Below are positions 11,047 to 19,931 of a DNA stretch of 64,000 nucleotides, in pieces. The position numbers and the translations under genes are program-made. The DNA is taken from positions 49,536,513 to 49,600,512 of the forward strand of contig OZ024861.1 of the NCBI GenBank assembly GCA_964017155.1. Reading direction: 5' to 3'. The notes below the pieces were generated by a model that saw nothing but the letters and a program-made list of their open reading frames with translations, was not told where the DNA came from and did not search any database. The stretch's first letter is position 1. Every line of letters begins with the position of its first letter. The stretch comes from Oasisia sp. SBJ-2009. Lineage: Eukaryota > Annelida > Polychaeta > Sabellida > Siboglinidae.

Positions 11047-14000
11047 CTGGAATAACAAAGTCAAAATTCCCATTCATGTCAATGGAATGGGTAACCGGCA
11101 TAAGTATATAACGAAGGCAAACTATAACTTTTCGGTATACTCAGTCGTAGGCATAGCCACAAGTGCAGTTATTATTTTAGTCATGGTAAGTTCACACAAA
11201 GGAACATAATCAACAACACAAATCTAGACCTGGGCACTAATAAACTGTTCAGTTACTAGACTAGTCTGTGTAAAATAGTAGCTACAGCCTACGTTGGAAT
11301 TAGGCATACAGCTTTAATTGTAATAATTTGTAAAAAAAATTACTAATAATATGTTTAGTCTAAATATAATGCCTCTGTTGTGTGATGAAACTTCTTATTA
11401 ATAATAATAATACTATAGTTATTTGATATAGCGCCACATCCATAATCGTTCGTGGCGCTTCACAGCATATTACAATTTAAAAGACATAAAAATATATATG
11501 TATACAACAAGACAAATACTAGTGTTTTAAAATAATTGTAAAAAAGATATATTTATAGGTATATAAATAAATAAAATTATACGGTATTAAAAATTATTGA
11601 CGTTAATGATATTATAACAGTTGCATGAAAACATGCCATTGGGCTGGCATTGGGCATTAGTGCCATGGTGTTGGATTGCAACTTAAAATTATCTGTTATT
11701 TTGTAAAATAGTGTGCTAACATGCATACACAAAATAATAATCTGTTTACACACATAATTATGTTCTGTAAATTACAATATAATATGTTGACACAAAACCC
11801 TCCACTCCAGTAATACCTGAGGCATGAGCTTAAAGTTGTAAGTATTTGCAGTGAATGTCACAGTTGTGTTTTGTGTTGAGACACATCAGGCATGTAGACA
11901 ACCACATAAACATTGGCCTTCCTTAATAATTCTGACTGGTTTAGTTAATGATGAGTAAATTTTTACAGGATGTATGAGAGATGTTAGGTTTTTGTGGTCA
12001 TTTCAAGCAATGCAAATCACCCATTGGGCTGTTGAGGAATTTTTACATATCTTGCAACAATTGTTGAAAATGTGTGCAGCATTACGTAAGGCTTCTTAAA
12101 TTTACATCACAGTTTCTTAATGTCAGATAGAATTAACAAATGTACACACATCCTGATTATTAAAAACGAATGCTCATGGTACCTGCTAAATTAGAGAGAC
12201 AGATATACAGTACTTACTCAGGGCTTTACACAGGATAAAATTATTGCCAGTCACACATGTTTGGTGGACACATGGATGTTAACTGTTAAGCCAGTTCACA
12301 AACTTTAAATGTCTTTTTTTGACCTGAAAAGGACTAGAAACACACATGTGACACCATTTACGCTCACTTTCAAGGCATAACTAACAATAGCTATGGTTTT
12401 GGAAGACCTTGTTTGCTCCTTCATTTTGTACCCCGTCCACCCATATTTCTACCCGTCCATATTCGTTTTTACCCGTCCAAATGACGGGTGGACGGGTCTC
12501 TACATAAAGCTATGTACTTACTCGACGATGTCATTGATGGGAATACTAAGCAGCCGGTCATCCAGAGTGAGCACCTCAATGACAGTTCCTGTCAGCGCCG
12601 ACCCAAGGCTGATCTCTGCTGTGTAGATCAGATTCGTTCCCTCCCTCCGGAAACGAATGTTTTGTTTGTCCTTCAGTATGAAGACAATGTCGGCTGAAAG
12701 CAGAAGGGCAATTCCACATCACAGTTTTCGCTAGATTCGAGAAAACAATAGGCAATGTGGCATGGTGCTTATAGTTATTCAGCGTTACCCCTAAATAAAC
12801 TGATGGATGAGGTGGTAGGATGGGCTGAACGAGCACAGAAGGTCTGACGCAACGCTATGTGGATCCGGGGGCATGGCCACCCAGAACTATTTTAATAACT
12901 ACCTTCAAAATTGTGTATTCTAATAGGTGTTTTAATATATTCCCTGGGACATAGAGAAGACACAAATGCATAATTACAAGGTAGTAGTAATATAAACATG
13001 TTTATAGCAATAAATATAGCTCTATGAGGTGGCAATTTGGTATATTTTGAGTGTCAGTGATCACCATGAGTATTCCTTCATAATGTTGTTTAGGTGGAAA
13101 ATCCAATGTCTCTAATTACTTTTTGTGTGAAATGCAAACATCTGCGTACAAACATCTGCGTAAACAGTACGATTTTGTAACACCTAACAAACACGGGTAC
13201 ATATGTCTGTATGGCTTCTCAGTGTCTGGCTTATACACCATGACGAGAAATGACACAGTGGGGCAGCGCTATAGGTGTATTGGAAATAAAGACAGTTTTA
13301 AAGTGTTTATGAAGATTCCTAACAAGATATACTAGAAATAAAGACGGTTTTTAAATGTTCATGAAGGTTCCTAACAACTTGTGCTGGAAATAATAAGGGT
13401 TTAAAATGTCCATGAAGGTTCGTAACAAGGAAAGGAACATCACGTCAGTTCTTGAGCCTATGGTGATGCAATGGTCTTCACTTAGAACAAAAAAACACCA
13501 AATGGTGTGTGCCTGACAACACAGCACCAACCAAGAGCCATGTCTCACCTGGGATGTTGTTTGGGCCCTGGTCCCCTTCCTCGGGGAACGTGATGCGGGT
13601 GCCGGGCTTCCAACCCTTCTTCACATTGATGGTGAGAATCTTGTCACGGATACTCGACGTGTGTCCATCTTTGTTCATCACCTGTCACACAACACATCAT
13701 CTGTCACACAACACATCATCTGTCACACAACACATCACCTGTCACACAACACATCATCTGTCACACAACACATCACCTGTCACACAACACATCACCTGTC
13801 ACACAACACATCACCTGTCACACAACACATCACCTGTCACACAACACATCACCTGTCACACAACACACCATTACCTTGCAATCTATGGTGTCATGTGTTT
13901 CACCTGGGCACAGTTGTCAGTGTCACTACTGAGCATAGCTTTACGAAGAGACCCGTCCACCTGTCATTTTCGACGGGTAAAAACGAATATGGACGGGTAT

Positions 14001-14701
14001 AAATATGGGTGGACGGGTAAAAAAAATGAAAGAGCAAAAAAGATAGATATTGTTAGTTATGTCTTGAAAGTGAGTGTAAATTGTGTCATATGTGTGTTTG
14101 TAGCCCATTTCAGTTTCAGGTCATCAGGCACATTTGTGTATTTGTAAACTAGCTTAACAGTTAACATCCATGTGTCCACCAAAACATGTGTGACTGGCAA
14201 TAATTTTATCCTGCATAACGCCTTGCAGTTTCAAGCCATACCTAACAATATCTATGGTTTTGAATTTGCTCCTTCATTTTATTTTACCTGTCCACCCATA
14301 TTTCTACCCGTCCATATTCGTTTTTACCCCGTCCAAATGACGGGTGGACGGGTCTCTGCATAAAGCTGGGCACTGGGCACAGTTGTCAGTGTGACTACTG
14401 TGATGCGGCTACTTCGCTGTTGTGCCACATCGATATATTTTCAGAATCACATATGATGGGTTTGAATTATAAGCCATGTTAACGTTAGTGGGTGAACATA
14501 GGAATTAGTTTACTATGTGTCGTCGAAACTGACATTACCGTTGTATTAATACAATTATGAACTCGCATTCTTTGAACATCTTGGTGCCTTGTGTCTTGCC
14601 ATGACCTTGTGCGCTATTTTACACAGGAAATGCAAATGTATATATTGTGGTCAAAGACCTTACAATTTCATGAGAAATTGATGTGTATGTGTGCCAGAGC
14701 C

Positions 14702-14791
<90 letters not shown>

Positions 14792-17700
14792 TCCATATAC
14801 TGTACACCATAGAATAGACTTAGTAAACATAGTTGCATGTCAAACTATGTAAGTCGGTACCAGCAAATGGCATTTGAATTATTCATTTCGTCAGCCCCGA
14901 CATTTCATATGTTTGCACTATGTATGGCTTAGACAGACTGAGGTGATGAACAACAAGTGGTCTCTTGATGCAGCTGTCCAGTTCTCTACCTGGGGCAGGG
15001 CTTTATGCAGGATAAAATTATTACCAGTCACACATGTTTTGGTGGACACATGGATGTTAACTGTTAAGCTAGTATACAAAGTTTCAAATGTGCCTGGTGA
15101 GCTGAAATGGGCTACAAACACACATGTGACACCATTTACACTTACTTTCAAGGCATAACTGAAAATATCTAAGGTTTTTGGAAGACCTTTTTTTGCTCCT
15201 TCATTTTTATCCGTCCACCCATATTTCTATCCGTCCACATTCGTTTTTAGTGATACACACCCTGCGTGAGATCTTCATCTTCTTGACACAGCCGTGGTAC
15301 ACCTCCTCCAAGGAGAGGGCGAGATCCCGCTCAATTGGAGGGTCCTTGGCCTTGGCGCCGCGGCCGTGGAGCCCACCGAACCCCATGTGCATGTCCCCAT
15401 CCACTCGGTCGTAGAACTCTGACAAAAAAAGACAATTTTGGCATTTTTCACCCACTGCCATATGTTGAAAATAATAATCAATAAAACGTGTTTCTATTAC
15501 GCTAATTCCTGCATGGCGGATCGATGCGCTGTACAAGACATAATAAATGTATGAATAAATGTAAATTATTGTAAATCAAATACAATTTTGGTTTAAGATG
15601 GACACTAGTAAACCTTTGTAGGTAAATTATATAAATCAATTTAAAATAAATTAAACACTGTTTTAAAGATGTATCTAGTACTAAGCGTCTGTAAATTATA
15701 TAAGTTAATATAAAATTAAAACATTTACTAAACCTGTGTATGTAAATTATCTATTCATTAATCTAAAACATAAACACTGATTGAAACGTGTATAACACTA
15801 AAAAGAAATTATAAAGCAGTGTCCGTCATTTCACAACAATTTGAATTAATTAAAATGTCTAATAAAAAGATATGTCTTTAAAGACTTTCTAAACACAAAT
15901 AATGTTCCAGATGCACGAATGTTCACAGGTAAGTTATTCCATAGTCATGGTGATGCTGCGCCAAAATCTCTCACCTGCTACAAACAGTGTACAATAATTT
16001 ATATTTTGTAGTGTAATAAGTATTAGTATTCAATTCAGGTGTGTTTGCCATGGAGGTTGTCTTAAATGCAATAATTACATCCAGCTAATACCAATAAATA
16101 TGTATTTAAATTTGTATCCAGATAGACCACAAGTTATTGTCAGATTAGTTAGTTTAGAAGACAGGTGCCTTTTTCAGAAAAATAATAGTTATGTTGTACA
16201 AGTTATAGTACATGTTTGAAACTGATAGTGCAAACAGGTTTTCAATGTAAAACAGTTTCTTTATGACCAATATTGGTCGAATTGTCAGTATTTTAATTTG
16301 CATTGCATTTGCAGTGAACATTTCCTGTTACCATTTTGTGGGGAACTGAATGCCACTTGCTGAACTGCCATGAGCTAAAAATAGCTATGTAGGTCATGTT
16401 CTATTGTGACTTCTGCAGAAATCCATTAGGAAACTGACCCATTCATCAAAATGTTGCTTTTTATTGAAGTGTGCTTCAGTTGTAACAATAAAGAAATACT
16501 GAAGATACTTCAACAAATGAAGGACCATTTTAATGTCTGTGTTTTAACTCCATCAATTTTGCAACTTAATTCTCCATCAAAACTCCATATATTTTGTGAC
16601 ATAATACCTTCCTTCTGCTGCAGCATGTCACATTATTATACCTTTTAAATACAGCTATTTATTTCTGGCGAAATATCGAATGACATCAGTACAATTTAAT
16701 TAACCATAGTTTCAGTCACATTCTTACATCATTTTAGTATTAATCTTACCAATAGTGTACTTTTTAGTTTACCTGTGATTCCCAGTAACACAGATTACAT
16801 TAGTACCGCTGTGCAGCAGACTGCCAAGTAATTGCGTAAGAAATAACAGAAATGTAATCATAAGTGATTATGAATTGTTACTGTATGTAAAATAACCAGG
16901 GGTCGAGGAGACTGCCACTAAGACCATTTTGGTTGCGCTTGTGGCAGCCACCCCATTAATTACATCACAATTAAATATAGTTGGCCATTTTAAGCACTTC
17001 CAAATAAACACATGTGCATAATACAGCAACACTAGAATGTCACTACTGGTAACAAATGTCACAAATCTCAACAAACAAACAAACAAACAACACAATTAAT
17101 ACATTAAGTTCACTTGGAAATTAGCAAATGATTACAATCTCATAGTTAAACAACACTACTTAGTATATGTACATTTATGGAGCTATGCAAAATTAAACAC
17201 TGTAAATTAGTACATTGATTGTTATAAATGTCCACATATATAACAGTTTGGTAAAAAGCAGTGTTTTGTAATTTTGTAGAACATTTTAATGAATACCTTG
17301 GAATGGATTGTCGCCCCCAAAGAAGTCTCGGAACACCTTGATGGCGTTGCCGTGGAATGTGTAACCATCGGTCCAGGCTCCCGACTGACCGCTGCCGACG
17401 GGCACCCCATTCTTTAGGCCCTCCTCACCAAACTGGTCGTATGTGGCTCGCTTCTTGGCTAAAATAGACCATGGTACAGTTGAACATTCCCTGTCAAGTC
17501 ACTGTTTTAACTTTCACTAATTTTTTACTCATCTATTTCCCATAATCTATACAATTGATAATTGATAACATATTATGTTATCAAGTATTGTTTGTATAGA
17601 TTATGGGAAATGCAACCATTTATGTACATTTTAACTGGTCAGTAATTATCTTAATAGTGTTCCCACATACTATATCCCATTTTGTACATGGACTCCAATT

Positions 17701-19256
17701 TTATAGTAGGAATCATGTTACTGGCATAAAATAGTCGTATTGCTATATTTAAGGTTAGGCTCCAACTGTTATGCAGATAGTTTTCCTCCAGGTGTCATAA
17801 TACATACAGTGTGTGTGATACACTGAGTACAGATAAGTGACTAAGTGAATAATGTCTGTGTGAGAAGATACAAAGCAGAAAGCTTGTTCCATATAGATAT
17901 TTTTTGGATATTTGTACACAAATAGTCTGCGCCTTATGTGCAATGTGACTTGATGCTTTCCAGAGGAGTTGAGATGGCTCTTGATTGAACAGGTCTGCCA
18001 GGGGGCATAGCTTTTTGCAGAGGCTTGTCCACCCGTAATTTGGATGGGTAAAGCTGAATATGGACGGGTAGAAATATGGGTGGACGGGTAAAAAATTAAG
18101 GAGCAAAAACTCTTTCAAAACCATAGATATTGTTAGTTATGCCTTGAAAGTGAGCGTAAATGGTGTCACATGTGTGTTTGTAGTCCTTTTCAGGTCAAAA
18201 AATACTTTTAAAGTGTGTGAACTGGCTGTGTCCACCAAAACGTGTGACTGGCAGTAATTTGATCGTGCACCAAGCGCTGTCAGGGGGTAAAGTACGAAAC
18301 ACTTCAAGCAGTCCTGAGGACTGAACACCATGCTGTATGATGACTCACCATCACTGAGGATGTCGTAGGCTTCAGCCAGCATGCGGAACTTCTCCTGTGC
18401 AGCTTGGTCATTTGGATTGTTGTCTGGGTGGAACTTGAGGGCGAGCTTTCTGTATCTGTTGACGGGAATGAGAGACACTGGTATGGACACTGCCATCTTG
18501 GTGGTAGTATGGATAAAACATGATTTACTATTATGTTAGTATTGTCAAACATCAGGCATATAACAAACTTACAAGCATAGCCACATATACTTCCCATGGG
18601 GCAGTTGGCCAGGGTACCAGAATACAAAAATAAGAGAATAACAACTTGCTTGTAATTAAAACCGTGTCTGTGTATGAGTGTTTATGTGATGGTGCAGTGA
18701 TTAGCACATTTGCCTGGCACACCATAACTGATTCATTTTGCCTTTTGGGGTGTAGAAGAACCACTGAGGGCGACAAGCTCCCTGGGAGCATAGAAATGAC
18801 GGCTTAATTTTGGTGGTAACATTCTAAAAAGGCTGACTATTTGAATGAGACCTTGTAAATTGTATCCATTGACACACACACTGTCACACTCACAGTCACA
18901 CACTCACAGTGTATACATATTACACTGTCATGGAATAGTACGTTGCCAATTAACCCAACTGCTGGAAAGAACTAAGTCTATGTCTCAAGAAATTAGTGTT
19001 GGTGTGTGAGTATGTGCAGGTATCGTGTGTGTTAACATATGCTTGTGCCTATAATCGAAACTGCCTACACGTAGCATTTCTAAAATTGACTAAAATAAAT
19101 ACTTCCTCGGTTAATAATGCCTTCAGGCTTCAAAATGTTTTACTTTAGCCTTACGACAATATAATTGTAAATTAAAACACGAACTTACGCTTTTTTAATG
19201 TCTGCATCTGATGCACTTCTTGTTAAACTTAGTATACTGTAGTAATCTTGACCCAT
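10890..19256 (-). CDS. DNAJB13: DnaJ homolog subfamily B member 13 (axonemal radial-spoke DnaJ), complete, seven exons
   Basis: A type II DnaJ protein; in the known family it is a component of radial spokes in motile cilia and sperm flagella. Minus-strand exons 19256-19189, 18455-18349, 17458-17297, 15418-15261, 13681-13549, 12693-12522 and 11046-10890 join in phase to 318 aa plus stop, close to the 316 aa of the human protein. The N-terminus [20 protein letters not shown] is the J domain, with an HPD motif in LKFHPDNNP (about residue 33). Next come the linker ([27 protein letters not shown]) and C-terminal domains I and II ([72 protein letters not shown]). The ATG has a good context (AAAATGG). 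It is divergent from CFAP47. Introns carry a MITE family inserted repeatedly beside splice sites. Confidence 0.94.
11395..11480 (-). mobile_element. Retroposon 3' tail with (ATT)n end, minus strand
   Basis: A (TAA)n run is followed by TAGCGCCACATCC and GTTCGTGGCGCTTCACA. Read on the minus strand this is a retroposon end, GGATGTGGCGCTAT followed by (ATT)n. A similar copy lies at 31767. Confidence 0.55.
11480..12205. other. DNAJB13 intron 6, no recognised feature
   Basis: AT-rich sequence without exon-like or repeat structure that I can support. Confidence 0.4.
12220..12513 (+). mobile_element. MITE copy M1 with 10-bp target duplication
   Basis: Ends are AGGGCTTTACACAGGAT and CTCTACATAAAGCTAT, imperfect terminal inverted repeats. 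Exact flanking repeats GTACTTACTC lie at 12210-12219 and 12514-12523. Near its right end is an inverted-repeat region of CCCGTCCA/GACGGG. No coding capacity. Confidence 0.85.
12522..12693 (-). CDS. DNAJB13: DNAJB13 exon 6 (C-terminal domain II)
   Basis: Acceptor tctgctttcag, donor gtaagt. It encodes [20 protein letters not shown], then [20 protein letters not shown] and [14 protein letters not shown] is inserted 8 bp into the following intron; its target duplication includes the donor. Confidence 0.94.
13290..13432. repeat. Diverged ~45-bp tandem repeat, three copies
   Basis: Units carry GGAAATAA...AAGGTTCCTAACAA variants. Confidence 0.6.
13549..13681 (-). CDS. DNAJB13: DNAJB13 exon 5 (C-terminal domain I/II)
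   Basis: Starts GTGATG (VM) directly after the acceptor and encodes [20 protein letters not shown] and [11 protein letters not shown]; donor gtgaga. The acceptor lies in the last unit of a 19-bp tandem array, so the start was chosen by reading frame and family alignment (RR-V-x-N-x-DG). Confidence 0.9.
13675..13868. repeat. 19-bp minisatellite spanning the DNAJB13 exon 5 acceptor
   Basis: About ten units of TGTCACACAACACATCACC. On the minus strand each contains GACAG/GTGATG, identical to the real acceptor and first six exon bases at 13681. Confidence 0.93.
13935..14223 (-). mobile_element. MITE copy M2, reverse orientation
   Basis: ATAGCTTTACGAAGAGACCC at the left and ATCCTGCATAACGCCT at the right; the body matches M1 reversed. 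Confidence 0.8.
14224..14367 (+). mobile_element. MITE copy M3, right half only, forward orientation
   Basis: Matches the right half of M1 up to GGGTCTCTGCATAAAGCT and abuts M2 in opposite orientation. A 28-bp direct repeat (27/28 identical) flanks the M2-M3 pair at 13904-13931 and 14373-14400. Confidence 0.78.
14704..14792. repeat. (GT)n microsatellite
   Basis: About 90 bp of GT with a single GAGT interruption, DNAJB13 intron 4. Confidence 0.95.
14997..15250 (+). mobile_element. MITE copy M4, right end missing
   Basis: Starts AGGGCTTTATGCAGGATAAA and follows the M1 body to CCGTCCACATTCGTTTTTAG. The last ~45 bp are absent and the DNAJB13 exon 4 donor follows about 10 bp later. Confidence 0.82.
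15261..15418 (-). CDS. DNAJB13: DNAJB13 exon 4 (C-terminal domain I)
   Basis: Acceptor tttttgtcag, donor gtgtgt. It encodes [20 protein letters not shown] and [20 protein letters not shown] truncated MITE ends about 10 bp inside the intron from the donor. Confidence 0.93.
15540..17290. other. DNAJB13 intron 3
   Basis: AT-rich DNA. Around 15600-15780 loosely repeated units contain TGTAAATTATATAA and AAACACTG. No exon, RNA gene or clear mobile element seen. Confidence 0.45.
17297..17458 (-). CDS. DNAJB13: DNAJB13 exon 3 (end of J domain, Gly/Phe-like linker)
   Basis: Acceptor tctattttag, donor gtattc. It encodes [19 protein letters not shown] and [20 protein letters not shown]; 53 codons with split codons at both ends. 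Confidence 0.93.
17949..18347 (+). mobile_element. SINE family 1 fragment split by a MITE
   Basis: Left piece 17949-18006 (GATGCTTTCCAGAGGAG, GAACAGGTCTGCC) and right piece 18279-18347 (CAGTCCTGAGGACTGAACAC) are consecutive parts of family 1, separated by MITE M6. Confidence 0.7.
18007..18278 (-). mobile_element. MITE copy M6, reverse orientation, with target duplication
   Basis: Ends ATAGCTTTTTGCAGAGG and GATCGTGCACCAAGCGCT. Flanked by GCCAGGGGGC (17997-18006) and GTCAGGGGGT (18279-18288), 8 of 10 identical. It interrupts a SINE. Confidence 0.82.
18349..18455 (-). CDS. DNAJB13: DNAJB13 exon 2 (J domain, HPD motif)
   Basis: Acceptor cccgtcaacag, donor gtgagt. It encodes [16 protein letters not shown] and [18 protein letters not shown] is the Hsp70-stimulating tripeptide of J domains. 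Confidence 0.94.
18490..19188. other. DNAJB13 intron 1, no recognised feature
   Basis: Unique-looking sequence with short CACA-rich stretches near 18870-18910. Confidence 0.4.
19189..19256 (-). CDS. DNAJB13: DNAJB13 exon 1 (start codon, J domain helix I)
   Basis: ATG at 19256 reading [20 protein letters not shown] and KK plus 2 nt; donor gtaagt. The MGQDYYS start is diagnostic of the family. Confidence 0.94.
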
Positions 19257-19781
19257 TTTTACACTAATATGACTGACAGTCTGTCAGTATCGCCGCTTCC
19301 CGGATCAAAAAATCGTCGGAATCGACGAACGATGTTTATGTTTTCAAGATGGCGCGTGCCATCGTTTCCATGGTTTCCGTTTCGAAGCAAAATGTCATCG
19401 TCATTTTGATTCGTCAAGTTGCGCGCGGTCGCTACGGTAGTTTGAAATAAGCCAATCGTCCAACGTTTCGCATAAGCCACGACCGTATGATTATAACACC
19501 CTGTTGTTACTAGATAATGTCAGATACATAATTCGCTAACGAAAAAATATATTTATTGAATATAGTGTACCGAATCTGTTAAATTGGTAGGTTTTCTTGG
19601 ATACGAATGTTCGGCTGATGTAAAGGTCGAGTTCCCCGGGCAACCGTATCATCAAACATTATGGCGGACACCTTACGATGTCTCCGATAAGTTTGAATGG
19701 CTTCGCAAAGTTGTTAATGCGGATGCTTAGAGAGTACAATTGAACAATAAAAAGTCTGTATTATATTAACGACCTTTGACC
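19257..19781. promoter_or_regulatory. bidirectional promoter region between DNAJB13 and CFAP47
   Basis: 525 bp between two divergent start codons of ciliary genes. It holds an X-box at 19631-19644 and a weaker similar palindrome (GTTTCCATGGTTTC, 19364-19377), and is less AT-rich than the introns. No TATA box is obvious. Shared regulation is inferred from geometry and motif. Confidence 0.7.
19631..19644. promoter_or_regulatory. RFX X-box motif
   Basis: GTTCCCCGGGCAAC fits the X-box form GTNNCC-N2-RGYAAC bound by RFX factors, which control ciliary genes across animals. It lies about 140 bp upstream of the CFAP47 ATG and 375 bp upstream of the DNAJB13 ATG. Confidence 0.6.
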
Positions 19782-19931
19782 ATGGATGGTGATACACTGG
19801 GTGTGCGGGTAATCCCGCCCGTCGTGCAGTTTAAAGACACCGAAGTGACTGTAGTTCAGCGAATGAGTGTGACGGTAAAAAACGTCAGCAGATCGAGTCG
19901 AGAAATACGATTCTACAGTCCACAAGACAAG
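19782..19931 (+). CDS. CFAP47: CFAP47 exon 1
   Basis: Start codon in ACCATGG context, [19 protein letters not shown], 50 codons, donor gtagta (weak). First strands of the first Ig-like repeat. Confidence 0.88.

Noticed and set aside
13680..13870. CRISPR-like array
   Set aside because: Units are contiguous without unique spacers and the DNA is eukaryotic; it is a minisatellite. The same applies to the 28-, 33-, 36- and 43-bp arrays.
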